From Sepioteuthis lessoniana (lineage: Eukaryota > Mollusca > Cephalopoda > Myopsida > Loliginidae), in contig OY757904.1 of assembly GCA_963585895.1 (NCBI GenBank), positions 156,721,950 through 156,785,949 on the forward strand: a DNA stretch of 64,000 bases. The letters run 5' to 3'. Made by a program: the position numbers and the translations under genes. Of the stretch, positions 1-10,520 are shown one piece after another. Positions within the stretch are counted from its first letter, which is position 1; the number at the start of each line of letters is the position of its first letter. A model generated the notes under the pieces. The model saw only the letters and a program-made list of their open reading frames with translations. It was not told the origin of the DNA and did not search any database.

Positions 1-40
1 TTCACCCTTTCACCATGAGGACACCCCCAAGCTGTTAAGG

Positions 41-475
41 ACAACATTGATTGATTTTAACAGCAGATCAATTCAACTAGGGTTATTTTATGCCAAGAGG
101 TTAGGGAATCGGTTTCATTGTACTTTCATATTTACATTTTTGGTGCAGTTATTTAATAAGAGTATTTTTAATTTTTTTGTTTTGTTTTGTTTTGTTGTTT
201 CATTGTTTTTTAGCACACGGTCCTATCGAATATGAATAATGTTAAACAAACTATTTGACGAATAGATGAGAACCTCAGTTATCACCATTCTGCGGCCGTG
301 GATGTGAGATTAAATGCCAATGAAGGGACACTCCACACTCTCTAGAGCAACAGAACTGAAGCCTCATCATCTGTGTAGTTTGATGCCGTTCCTTGGACAC
401 CTACAAGTGATACAATCAGCTATTCTAATATGGATGGATCGACAGTAACTAGAACGTTAGTTTTTCATTCAACTA
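41..475 (+). repeat. FB-family arm (foldback-like repeat)
   Basis: The segment opens with the FB terminal signature (TTGATTTTAACAGCAGATCA, then a GGTTATTTTATGCCAAGAGG block) and continues into the FB core, recognisable by 'GCCAATGAAGGGACACTCCA', a CTGAAGCCTCATCATC block and a GGACACC block. The same order of blocks recurs at about 1.4, 4.0, 12.6, 13.7, 19, 34, 38, 50, 54 and 60 kb. This copy is diverged and lacks an opposite arm, so it is a solo arm. The short open frames in it have no coding character. Confidence 0.6.
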
Positions 476-494
476 ATTATTAAATTGAATTCAG

Positions 495-828
495 TTTGGC
501 ACAAGGCCAGAAGTATGAAGCGCACAATGAGTAAGAAACTCACTAACAATGGTCTGAAAGATTAGCTAACCTTCCCAGCTTTTTATTATGAGTTGAAATG
601 TCCCATACTTTAAAAGGCCATGATACCTTCGTCATATAAGTTTGAAGAAATTATGTTACTTTCCTATTAGGAACTAATGGGTGAAATAGTTATATTGTAA
701 TTTACTAAGCTTTTTGCTTTGATGTGGCACAAGGCCGAATGAATGGGGCGCCTAATGAGACTCGAAATCAGTCATGTAGGTTTGCTAGTCTAGCTTGCTA
801 ACCGTTACACCACCAGATGTGCCTTGGG
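495..828 (-). repeat. SINE-F: two fragments of a tRNA-derived repeat
   Basis: On the minus strand 720-828 begins GGCACATCTGGTGGTGTAAC, with an A-box-like GGTGTAACGGTTAGC and, about 35 bases later, a B-box-like ATTTCGAGTCTC, the internal RNA polymerase III promoter layout of tRNA-derived SINEs. A second partial copy at 495-575 shares the TTTGGCACAAGGCC block. Both are old and truncated. The sequence does not fold as a convincing functional tRNA. Confidence 0.5.
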
Positions 829-959
829 TGATAGTTATATATATGCCACCGATATTAGAGATATAAGATAGAACTTCACCTACTTACTCACAAGAAAGTC
901 AGACCTTTTCTATTCTAGAAGATTGACATAACACAATTATCCTAACCCCAATTGTCAAC

Positions 960-1125
960 CTACAACATTTTATTTCCTCACTTTTTTAATGATATATCAA
1001 CATTCGTGGGTTATCTAATGCTGAAGCCATCTTGGAAAAAGAACAGCAGTGGTCCTATTTAACCGATAATTGGTGGGATATTGGGATTCCTACCTTTCCC
1101 AAGGGTACCAAACTATATTGAAATT
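960..1125 (-). repeat. SINE-B fragment (3' half)
   Basis: Minus-strand match to the SINE-B central and tail region: a GGGAAAGG-type central block, a TTAAATAG-like block and a tail reading back as GATATATCAACATTCGTGGG on the plus strand. The tRNA-like head is missing. Confidence 0.5.
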
Positions 1126-1414
1126 AATAAATATCTATAAATGACCTATCAGGAAATCACAAAATAAAATAATATCATAAATAATATTTATAGATAATCA
1201 ATATTTATGAGGAAACAAATTGCTCATTCCTGTTAATATAACCCTGATTTTTCATGTTTGATTTGAATGTCGCAGTAATTGAGAATAAGGAGCCTCTCCA
1301 ACTCAGCGAACTGAAAACTATGTTATCTTAGAAAATTTAAAGAAATATTTAAAAAGAGAAATCGAACACTCAGAAATCTTTTACAAGAACTCGAGAATAG
1401 TCTATACCCGAAAT

Positions 1415-1745
1415 ATTGAATGATTGATTAGATTTAACAGCATTTCAACCCGTCTGGGGTTATTTTATATACCTAGAGATTAGGGAATGGTTCTTATTAA
1501 AAAAATTTTTGCAGTTGTTTCTTGAGAGGATTTTTTTCACTCATGGTTCTATCGAATATGAATAATTTTTAAACAGATCTATCTTCTTATAGGCGGGACC
1601 GCAACAGGTACTACCAATCCAGGTCAGAGTAATGGCAATGAAGAGGTACTCCACACGCCCTAGATCTGTAAAACTGTAAACGCACCACCAAACATAGAAT
1701 AGTGTCATACTCAGGATACATATCCGAACGAAATACTACTGTTTA
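1415..1745 (+). repeat. FB-family arm
   Basis: Contains the FB opening (GATTTAACAGCATTTCAACC, GGGGTTATTTTATA), the CAGTTGTTTCTTGAGAGG block and the core (GGTCAGAGTAATGGCAATGA, AGAGGTACTCCACACGCCC). Solo, diverged arm. Confidence 0.6.
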
Positions 1746-2260
1746 TATGAAGATGAACATACGTTGAGTAATTCTATTTGTGCCTTATTAATTGATCCCC
1801 AATAAAAATGACCCACTACTACTGATATTAAAACTCACGGATAATAAAAAATAATTATAAAAGTGTTAGTGGCTATAACGAATTAAAAGTAACCAGATTA
1901 CAGAGAGACCTTTTTTCTTTTTTTTTTTTTTTTGATGAAATACAAAAGCCATATTCTCTCCACCACATTACATCGTCTCCTTTGACCGGAGCATTAGAAG
2001 CCTTTGTTACCTTTGTTTGTTATTCTAGCCCTCATAGCTCCTCCCATATTTGATCAATTTTCCTTTCTTTCAGGACTTTTATTTTTCCTTCTTCATTCAT
2101 CTCCTCCTTCTCCTTCTCTTTCTCCTTTCACAGTTCTTTGCGATAAATGGTCCTTAAGAGATTTCTCCGCTGGGCTAGATGATTAATTCTTTTGTTCATG
2201 GACGTCATTATTAGATGAGCATTAAAACTATCCCATTACAAATTAGGTAGAGGAATAGAA
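1746..2260. other. No gene seen; poly-T and CT-rich stretch
   Basis: AT-rich DNA with a T-run near 1914-1934 and a TC-rich tract near 2090-2130. The open frame across it is a by-product of the pyrimidine-rich tract. Nothing else is recognisable. Confidence 0.6.
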
Positions 2261-2264
2261 ACAC

Positions 2265-2320
2265 TGATTGTCGTCGTCGTCGTCGTCTTTTGTATGTATG
2301 TATGTATGTATGTATGTATG
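2265..2320. repeat. (TCG)n and (TGTA)n microsatellites
   Basis: About seven TCG/GTC units followed at once by about seven TGTA units, directly before a SINE-A copy. Confidence 0.9.
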
Positions 2321-2591
2321 CACCCAACCCATCTACCATGGGAGAATGCGACACAGAATCGTTTTTTTAAAGCGAGGTTACAGGTGCTTTGAATTCAACA
2401 TTTTCCTGCTGTTAGACTGATTGCTAAGCCAGAACTGATAAGCCCTGTCTGCCCTACTATTTACAGAAACCTAGAGGAAGAAGAGATGGATTCATGCCTT
2501 TCCGAAAGGCATTAGAGCAAAGTGAACAAATTTGAACTCGTGTTGTCGCGTCCGATTCCTACGACGATAACCGTTATACCACAAGCGCTAC
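2321..2591 (-). repeat. SINE-A, tRNA-derived SINE
   Basis: On the minus strand the head has a GGTATAACGGTTATCGTCGT A-box region and an ACACGAGTTCAAATTTG B-box region, then a central domain with a GGTATTA-GAAAGG-CATGAATCC pattern, an AAATAGTAGGGCAGAC block and a GAATTCAAA tail. The same order occurs at 5.9, 28.3, 36.8, 46.6 and 47.4 kb. This copy is among the more diverged. Confidence 0.75.
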
Positions 2592-2611
2592 CAAAATTGT
2601 AGTAGTAGTAG

Positions 2612-2866
2612 AAGTTAGCGACCATAGTCGAGGGTGACCCGAAGGCTCCCTTTTCGATAGCTACTACACCAACGTGTAGGGGAGGGCGCTACTCCATTCC
2701 CTGGATTGCTCCACTTTACCCTTGAACCGTACCTTATAATGCTGAGTGTTAAGCAAGGTGGTATCAAGTTCCATTTTTAAAGTCTTTGGTATGACTCAAC
2801 CTGGGATTGAACCCAGGTCTCCCGGGCCATTGGCGAACACTCTAACCGCTGGGCCAATATTCCTAC
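2612..2866 (-). repeat. SINE-C, tRNA-derived SINE
   Basis: The minus strand starts TTGGCCCAGCGGTTAGAGTG (A box) and has GGGTTCAATCCCAGG (B box) about 40 bases on, a near-textbook tRNA-like Pol III promoter. The body ends near GGTCGCTAACTT. Other copies lie at 22.2, 38.7, 44.0, 44.2, 47.8 and 48.0 kb. Only the head resembles a tRNA. Confidence 0.8.
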
Positions 2867-3377
2867 TGAAGAAGTTTTTCTTTCCTTAATGTTAATTAAT
2901 GCCTTTTAGAAATTCACGAATCCATATCTCTGACATATCACGAGATATCTTCACGAAAATGTCCCGTCGTTTGTTTGTAACAATAGTTGACGGAGAAGAG
3001 AGTGTATATATTAACAACCACTCGCCCATAACTACTTTACCGTCAAAGCTGTGGTATGAGTAAATAGAATTTACACCTATTATAAACCTTGGCAGTACCC
3101 ACTCAATTATATTTGTAGTAGGGGTATAAGTCATATGATGAGTCGGAATCAAGCCTGCTGTGTTTGCTTTTCATTTTTGACACCTGTTTCAGGTTTTACA
3201 CTGGTTCAGTCAGATGCAGTTATGCATGCGCCAGATCCCAGCGCTTAGTTCAGCCGGGGATCAGTAGCTAGGTATTATAAGTAGACTATTTATGGGTGGG
3301 AAAAAATAAAAAGAGAAAGAAGTGAAAATGAATAAAATGGGGGGAGACCGGAGATAAAAATGTGAACGACAAAAGCA

Positions 3378-3428
<51 letters not shown>

Positions 3429-4017
3429 CAAAAGGTGTGGCTGAAATCATCTGAAAATCAACAATAAAAAAGGAAGAAATGTTAGCGATATTTAAAAAAA
3501 AAAAAAAGAGTCCGGTTGTGACAAGTTTTAGAAAGCTTATGATTGGCTAGTGTCATGCCTACGTCACAGACAATTGCAAAAAGCGATATGATCTGGTTTC
3601 TGCCTTTTTTATCTTTTATTTCTTTTGTCTGCTACCTGATCATACAAGCCTATCCACGCCGCTCATTACGCGTAAACTACACACACAACTTTTGTAACAC
3701 GTTTCTTTTTCGACTACAACGTATATTTTCTGCACAACTAAAGTTAAGAAACATTATACCTGTTCTCAATTCAAAAGGTGACATTGAGATCTGTTAGCCG
3801 ATCATCAATACAAAAATAAAAGGACATTTTCTCTTGACACACTCCGTTATTGTATCTTAACACAAAGCTAAATAATTGGAAAGATCAGAATCTTAAATCC
3901 AAAAAGATCCAACTTAGAGCCTGTTTCGTGGTTTAAATGGTGGCGCATTTTCGACAATAGCTGAGTTTTGCACAAAATTATCAAAGAAAGCAATGCCTCC
4001 TTATTTGGAAGCTCGAT
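2867..4017. other. No gene seen; contains a (GA)n tract
   Basis: An uninterrupted GA repeat runs about 3380-3422. The rest is AT-rich with no homology I can recognise. The open frames at 2892-3152 (minus) and 3543-3797 (plus) show no motif, signal peptide or codon bias. Confidence 0.55.
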
Positions 4018-5000
4018 TGATTGGTAGATAGATTGATTGATTTTAACGGCATATCAACTTGTCTAGCGTAATTTTATCCCAAGAGGTTAGAGAATCGTTC
4101 ATATTCCTATTTTTGTGTAGTTGTTTCTTAAGATGGTTAGTTGGTTGGTTTTTAAATGCATATCAACCCTTGTGAGTTATCCAATTCAGAATCTTATATA
4201 TACAAATATATCAGTTGCAAGTGTATAGTTTGTAGATAACTTTGTTTTTAAACAAATTGTTGCGCTCATTTGTTTGTACTCAGTTAAATGATTTCAAGTA
4301 CTCCTATCAAACACAAATAATTCTATTTAGCATTAACCATTTTTACACTTTTAAACGGTTTCAAGTATTTCTATTTAACATTAGTAATTCTGTTTATCAA
4401 GCATTCCTGATAGAAAATAATTTGCACACAATTGTATGGTTTCAAATAAGTATTAATAATATCCATAAGAAAGAGACTCAACAGTTCCATTTGACCCCTT
4501 GTTGAGACCTTAACAATTATTACCAGAGTGGATTTGGAATTTATAGCAATGAAGGGGTACTCCGCATTCCCCCAAAGCTCCAGCACTAAAGCCTCGCCAT
4601 CAGATGTAGTTTAGTATCAAACTACTTCTATTTGACTCATAGATGGGACCCTAACAGATATTAACACTCTAGATCAGAGTAGACCTGGGAGTAATGGCAA
4701 TGTAGGGGTACTCCACTTTCCCCAAAGATCTGGATCTGGATCAGGATCATTATCATCAGATGTAGATTTGAGTCATATCAGGACACTCGATGAGGAAGCT
4801 TTTTCGCATATTCTACAGATCCTACTCATTGGACGGTTGTTTCTTAAGACCTTTCGGCACACACTAATTCGATGTCAATTATTCCTTTCTAATACAAATA
4901 ATTCGCACACATTTGTATTGTTTCAAATATTCCTTTTCCTTTTTTGTATAGTCACATGTAGGAAGGTATCGGATGGGTTTATACTTACAAAACATTCAGA
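4018..5000 (+). repeat. FB-family arm with two core copies
   Basis: Starts with GATTGATTTTAACGGCATAT and the terminal block, then sub-repeats of the form TTTCAAGTATTCCTAT...ACAAATAATT, then two successive cores (about 4500-4620 and 4630-4850), each with the GGCAATG-(A/T)AGGGGTACTCC and CCCCAAAG blocks. The doubled core suggests tandem duplication or two nested copies. Frames at 4242-4505 and 4768-5121 lie wholly inside the repeat and are not treated as genes. Confidence 0.65.
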
Positions 5001-5234
5001 CCGTTTCTTTTGTAAACTAATTCAGGTTGGAGGCTTTTCGTCTATTGCTACTAAAGGAGACTTGCTGTCAGCTGATCTCCTGCCAAAGCCATCCAATGCT
5101 ACTCGTTTAAAACGAATATAAATAGCATTAAAAGTTCAGTAACCGATTCATAGATATTTACTACTTCCATTTTAACCTAGCATAAGGCTGCAATTTTAGA
5201 GCACTCTGTGTAGTCAAACACACTGACACGAAGG

Positions 5235-5238
5235 TGTT

Positions 5239-5310
<72 letters not shown>
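5235..5310. repeat. (TA)n microsatellite
   Basis: Nearly pure TA dinucleotide tract of about 75 bp just upstream of the 129 bp tandem repeat. Confidence 0.95.
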
Positions 5311-5311
<1 letters not shown>

Positions 5312-5380
5312 CAAGTTGCAGGTTCAATCCTGAATGCAGGAGAGTAACGATGCAGGAATACTTAACACTTGTACCCGGGT

Positions 5381-5872
5381 ATGGCTAACGGAATCAGAAC
5401 AGGCGACCCCCGTGGATTTAATAAAGAACGTAGTTCGAAGTTCCGTGAAGGTTACCGAATTTGACAAACACCTGAAGAAGGCCGGAGGTTATATCGACCG
5501 AAACGTTGTGGAAATAACAATAAAGATGAAGACAATAATCCGAAAACTCTTAATGATAAAAATCACCAAGCTTCGTCTCAGAAATTTAGCCAACAAACAC
5601 CTAAAGAAGGCCAGAGGATATATCGACCGAAACGTTGTGGAAATAACAATAAAGATGAAGACAATAGTCCGAAAACTCTTAATGATAAAAATCACCAAGC
5701 TTCGTCTCAGAAATTTAGCCAACAAACACCTAAAGAAGGTCGGAGGTCATATCGGCCGAAAAGTTGTGGAAATAACAATAAAGATGAAGACAATAGTCCG
5801 AAAACTCTTAATGATAAAAATCACCAAGTTTCGTCTCAGAAATTTAGACTAATAAGAACATTAGTAATATAG
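5381..5872 (+). pseudogene. Repeat-containing reading frame, one in-frame TGA; function unknown
   Basis: Starting at ATG 5381 (MANGIRTGDPRGF...) this frame is open to TAG 5870-5872 except for one TGA at 5462-5464. That codon could be a decayed CGA, since CpG often mutates to TpG. About 163 codons are predicted. From 5465 on, the frame is three 43-codon units, very polar and rich in N, K, Q, D, S and P (e.g. CGNNNKDEDNSPKTLN), as in disordered repeat proteins or gag-like linkers. A second frame (5334-5852, starting at an upstream ATG) is also open without a stop but gives an unnatural I/K/R-rich product. Both stay open because 129 is a multiple of three. I recognise no domain. It may be a transposon-derived or orphan exon, or chance. 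Splice sites were not resolvable. Confidence 0.3.
5465..5851 (+). repeat. Tandem repeat, 3 x 129 bp
   Basis: Units begin at 5465, 5594 and 5723 (CAAACACCT(G/A)AAGAAGG). Spacing is exactly 129 bp both times, with only a handful of substitutions between units, so the array is young relative to surrounding repeats. The unit length preserves reading frame. Confidence 0.9.
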
Positions 5873-5924
5873 ATTTGCACTATATTTACCAATTCCTCTG
5901 CGAGAGTAATTCGTAACACATGGT

Positions 5925-6152
5925 CATCTGGCTTAAATTCAGTTTTCCTTTTCTAAATCGACTGCCGTGCCAAGTTTAAAGAACCCAATCTACCCTATTC
6001 TTAAACCATAGTGGAAGGAAGAATAGTTGGTTTTATATCTTTCCAATGGGTGTTAACGAAATTAGTGAAATACAAACAGCCTTCTACAGCCTCTGAACGC
6101 GGATCATCGTGTCCATTTCTTATGAAAATAGCTATTACACCTCGAGCACCTC
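5925..6152 (-). repeat. SINE-A, diverged copy
   Basis: Minus-strand match with degraded A box (GGTGTAATAGCTATT-like), the central region and the AAACTGAATTTAAG tail. The B box is no longer clear. Confidence 0.6.
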
Positions 6153-6175
6153 CGGAGAAATTAACATAAAGTTTG

Positions 6176-6260
6176 TTGGGTTGGTTGGTTGGTTTTAGGG
6201 CATACTAACTTTTGTTGGGTCATTTTAAATCAACTCAACGATTATGGTCTCCAGTTAAGT
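6176..6260 (+). repeat. FB/SINE-B terminal fragment
   Basis: GGTTGGTTGGTTGGTTTTAG followed by GGCATACTAACTTTTGTTGG: the shared outer end of FB arms and, inverted, of SINE-B tails. The rest of the element is missing. Confidence 0.45.
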
Positions 6261-6358
6261 ATGGTACAAAAATGGGTCTTCACAGTCATTCTAAACTGAT
6301 AAATACTTTATTATCTCAAGCAGATATGCCTGACTATTAAAAATGACTGGTGTCAGGA

Positions 6359-6545
6359 GAAGTACCCGTGGTGTAGTGGCTTACGTACTAAACTGTGACA
6401 TCGTAATTGACGAGTTCGAACTCCAGTCACTTTCTGACTGTAAATGAATGAACTCCTTATCCTTGCTGTTCTTCTACAAGAATAGCTTTAGCATTAAATA
6501 ACCCCCGAAGGTTGATATGCTATTAAGCAACGAAAGCCAATGAAA
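6359..6545 (+). repeat. SINE-B, tRNA-derived SINE
   Basis: Head GTACCCGTGGTGTAGTGGCT (A box) and GACGAGTTCGAACTCCAGTC (B box), a central block, then a tail TTAGCATTAAATAACCC...GGTTGATATGC ending in ACCAAA-like DNA. Tail and head are complete; much of the centre is shortened compared with the 18.3 kb copy. Confidence 0.75.
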
Positions 6546-6750
6546 ATAAATGTGACTCTGTTAGGTGTTCAGAGGGGACCTGTGAGTTATGTCAATAAAT
6601 GGAGATTCCACCCTCCCCAAAAATTCAGAATGGATGCCTCACCACCGGATGGAGTTTAGTATCTTACCCAGGATACCCTTTTTCTTTGAGTGAGATCTAA
6701 CCTCTCGGCAAATGGTGTAGACTGTGTATTTTATCTTCCACTGACAGGGC
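6546..6750 (+). repeat. FB core fragment
   Basis: TCAATAAATGGAGATTCCAC, CCCCAAAAATTCAGAATGGA and GCCTCACCACCGGATG match the conserved FB core. Terminal arm sequence is absent. Confidence 0.5.
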
Positions 6751-7187
6751 GGAATCCTGGTTTACAAAACAAGAATATAAAGCCTTTAATCTATGTCATG
6801 TGATCATGGCAATTTATCAGTCGTTCATGTGGATTAATGATATTATAAATAGGTGCATTTGCTGAGTCTTACTGGTACAATAAATACAACGTCATATTGA
6901 ATACTCTTCTTTCTCAGCTTGTGGATGCAGTCGCTAAGTAGCGGGATAAACAAGTTATTGGCCGAACTATTTGCAGGAATGAGTTTCATAGAAGCAGACG
7001 ATTAAATGGATATCGACGGGAAAGTATGACGAACAAAAGCAGTTAATTGAAGAAAAGACGAAAATGTTCAAAGATTCAAGAAATGTTTAGAATCAATCGT
7101 GTGATGAAATGCAGTAGGAAAAAAAGCACCCACCTTAGAGTTCAGTAAATGTATTAAATGAAATCACCCTTTTAAATAAATGGGAGA

Positions 7188-7390
7188 TAATCCAAGTGGT
7201 GTTGTGGCTAACGAGCTGGACCGCGACATTGTAATAAGCAAGTTCAAACTCAACTATTACGTTCATTTTCGAACTTAGGAAAGGCATGAACTTCTTTATC
7301 CCACCCAACTATGCGTTAAATAGTACCACTTCTTTAACATTAGATAACCCTCGAAAGTTGAAATGCCATTAAACAAAGAAACCAAACCAA
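7188..7390 (+). repeat. SINE-B copy
   Basis: GTGGTGTTGTGGCTAACGAG (A box) and AAGCAAGTTCAAACTC (B box), a shared central AGGAAAGGCATGAACTTC block and tail ACATTAGATAACCC...GTTGAAATGCCATTAAAC. Essentially full length. Confidence 0.75.
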
Positions 7391-7622
7391 AATTCGGGAC
7401 ATAAATGATTTCGGGCGTTGAGCTTCGATTACTGAAATCAGGAGATTTGGTTAGCATAATAGCAGCCATTCTCTAGCTTTTTAGACAATTTTTTCCCTCT
7501 TTTTTCTTACATAACGAGGCGCAGAAGAAGGCTGGAGAATGGACCGGTTGAAATTTCGTAATAAGAAGATCATGATAACAAAGAAAGAGTTTAATTATAT
7601 ATGAAATCTTGAATTATATATA

Positions 7623-8284
7623 CTGGTATACCTCGAGTTACGTCATTTCGAGTTCGGTCGTCCTCGATTATACGCCGTTTGTCAAAAAATATATATGGAA
7701 AAATAAAAATCAAGTGTAAGTCATTTTTTTGGACTTTACGTCGTTCCACCGCAAATATTGAAGTCCAACTATCACTAGGAAAACGTTAAAAGCACATAAA
7801 ATCATCTTACTGTACAATAAATTTGAATAAACAAATTGAATATAAATATTGGTAAATTTAACATAAATTAATTTATTTTCTACAATCGTAAAAAATTCAA
7901 ATGACTGCATTTGTTATTCAACCATACAAAATCATTTAAACTTTATGTCTAAGAAAAAATCACATTCACAAATAAAGAGTCCACTATGTACTGTAAAGAT
8001 CGCCAAATTGTAAACATCTACATCTACAACTATGTACATACATGTATTCGTAAATTTAGATTACTTTTTTCTGTACTATATTAAAAAATAAAATTTATTT
8101 GTTTGTAAACTTAAAATTGATTCTTATTGACCAGATATTATTAAAAATGCATTTATAAATAAAATACAGAACTGGGAATGGTTATTTGTTGTTTAGCCTA
8201 GTGACAAGTAAATTCGACTTAACTCGTTTTTCGACTTAAGACGCCTATCTAGGAAAGAATTACTGACGTAAGATTAGGCATACC

Positions 8285-8286
<2 letters not shown>
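7623..8286. mobile_element. Candidate pogo/Tigger-like non-autonomous DNA transposon
   Basis: The left end reads CTGGTATACCTCGAGTTACG and the right end, reverse-complemented, CAGGTATGCCTAATCTTACG: similar termini with a shared GGTAT(A/G)CCT...TTACGTCA core. CAGG-ATACCTCG-type ends are typical of pogo/Tigger elements. A TA lies left of the element; the right flank begins CA then enters a TA array, so the TA duplication is not clean. The interior is AT-rich with no transposase. Unrelated ends that match by chance remain possible. Confidence 0.4.

Positions 8287-8340
<54 letters not shown>
8287..8340. repeat. (TA)n microsatellite
   Basis: About 50 bp of TA units directly abutting the right end of the candidate pogo-like element. 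Confidence 0.95.
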
Positions 8341-8342
<2 letters not shown>

Positions 8343-8540
8343 ATACCTTATGCTCAAAATACATGCCACAAATAAATGTACCATAACCAAACACAGATAT
8401 GTGAAACGTACATAGAATGTTTATAACATATATTCATAGAACATAGGAATCCCGAAACCCGAAAAACACTTACAACTTCTTAGTTCAGGTACGAAACTTT
8501 TTATTACCTTTGAGTTTAAAGGTTTTTCGACATAAGGAGA

Positions 8541-8880
8541 GAGAGGCACAATCTTTCTGTGCTGGATTTTCCATCTGCCCACCCCCAACACGTGTGGCAC
8601 CCGCTACAAGGCCACTGCAAGCCAGCGAAAGTCACCCTTTTTCTTCGGACCGCAAGACTCAACTCAACTGACCTTTCTCAAATCTCCCAAAATCCTCCGC
8701 GCACGCTTCCGGTGCATGACGTCATTCACATTCACTGGTCAACCTTTCTATCTGGGATTTTTATTTTGACATCTGTGAACGACACATCCTCCCCGCACGC
8801 GCGTCAACACCTGCGCTCAAGTTTGTACCTAACTAACCTATGCACTGAGCCGAAAGGTTCTCAGCCTAACTAAACCCAAA
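8541..8880. other. GC- and CpG-richer patch with a CRE palindrome; possible regulatory DNA
   Basis: Compared with its AT-rich flanks this segment is clearly richer in C, with clustered CpG near 8697-8820. It holds a perfect TGACGTCA (CRE/ATF consensus) at 8717-8724. A 104-codon frame (8559-8873, plus) runs through it without recognisable domain. It could be a promoter, an exon of an unknown gene, or an old GC-rich repeat. Confidence 0.3.
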
Positions 8881-8959
8881 GGCAAGATATATAAAACGAA
8901 ATCCCTCCGCCATTATATTACATAAATAAAAAACCTAAATACCAAACTTAAAATCATTT

Positions 8960-9050
8960 GCGGATTTTTATATATATATATATATAAAGAGAGAGAGAGT
9001 GAGGGAGAGAGAAAGAAGTAGAGAGAGAAAAATGAAGAGAGAGAGAAAGA
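8960..9050. repeat. (TA)n then GA-rich tract
   Basis: Short TA array (about 8970-8987) followed by imperfect GAGAGA-rich DNA to about 9050. Confidence 0.8.
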
Positions 9051-10330
9051 CGTTCTAAGCCAAATCAGAATACACCTTTCTTATCATATATATTTTTATT
9101 GATCTCATCGAATATCGATCTTTACCGTCAGAAAAAAAGATATTTTGCAGAATAGATTTCTTCCAGAAAGTTTTTAAAGCATAGATATGCTCTAAAAATG
9201 ACGAAAAATTGAATGGAAATTATTTTTTGGTTATTAAGAATCTTCAAATAATCTTTATATGATCTTTGCTGTCGTAAACACCTGACGGTGAAATCTTCAT
9301 TTTGATGATATTCTTAAACATAAGAATGTAGTGTTTCATATTAACCGTAACTCGTTTGGTCAGCTATTCAACTTCGGCATTTGTTTATTTAGGTGTTTAT
9401 GCGTCATCCAATTTCAAAGTTTTCAGAATAGTTTAGTTTGATGTTGAAGTCATTTGGGTTGTCGAAAATAAACAGTCGTTTTAAAATCACTGTTATCAAT
9501 AGAAATCAAACGAACCAAACATATATGCCGCAGTTGAGTGAATAAATGAGTGAATAAAACACTGATCTACAAATTGAATGAATTTTATTTCTTTAAACTG
9601 AGTGAAACGTTTGCCGAAAACACTCGTTACAACGTCTTTTCTTGGAAGAAATATATTTGAGCCTAAATATTATCAGGGAAAAGAGTTAATGCAGCAGTTT
9701 GCATTGTCAAAATCTTGTTAATATATTTTGTGTATGTAAAAGATCTTTAAGTGAGGATGTCACTTTTAAGAGAGAAAGTATATTTATACGCTAATATGTA
9801 AACAACTGCCCGGAAAATATTTCTAACCAGCACGCAAATACTGTAATGGTTGGACAAATAAATCTGTCAACAATATTTTTGATTCAATAACTAAGCAACG
9901 TTGAAACCACATGCAATCTTGAAGGAACAAAAGAAATAAAGCCAAACGTTTGAGTAGATTTCAGAATAAATTGATAAATCTACTGAATAGTGGATGGATT
10001 TCATCGCTAAGGCACTGAGGTAGGCACGAAATTTAATAGAAAAATGATGACTTATCTATGATTCGAATTGGTTAGAAATTGTAAATTAAACAATCTTGGT
10101 AGGGAAAAGATTTCTTAAATTATTTTGGCTTTTGATCCATCATTTTTTCGCGGCAAGTCAGATACTTTGTTATGTGACACCCGCGAATCTCGAAGAGAGA
10201 TTTTAAAACGGGCACGTAAGTACCCATCGGTCTATAAATGCAAAAATAGAGGAAAAAATTACAGCTTCCTGAGCCTATTTTTGCAAAAAGAATGAACGCT
10301 TTTTATGTATGGAAATCAGATAATTTTTCA
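9051..10330. other. No gene or repeat recognised
   Basis: About 1.3 kb of AT-rich single-copy-looking DNA. Stops are frequent in all frames and I see no motif matching the families named elsewhere. Confidence 0.5.
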
Positions 10331-10337
10331 CTTGTGT

Positions 10338-10520
10338 ATATATATATATATATATATATTGGTTTATAGGTTGATGTTTTATCGCATTGTGGTTTATTTA
10401 ATGCTAAATCCTGTTTATATATATATGTGTGTGTGTATATGTATATATATTTATATACACACGTATATATATATATGTATATATACATATATACATATTA
10501 ATATATATATATATAAATAT
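10338..10520. repeat. Compound (TA)n/(TG)n microsatellite
   Basis: TA array at 10338-10360, then mixed TATG/TGTG/TATA units 10417-10520. Frames through it on both strands are YIYI/CVCV artefacts. Confidence 0.9.

Noticed and set aside
2612..2866. Possible functional tRNA gene (good A and B boxes)
   Set aside because: The same head recurs with a shared non-tRNA body at several sites, which identifies a SINE; an acceptor stem is not evident.
5334..5852. 172-codon frame starting upstream of the 129 bp repeat as a real protein
   Set aside because: The product is I/K/R-rich and unnatural; the alternative frame from 5381 looks more protein-like despite one TGA. I list only the latter, at low confidence.
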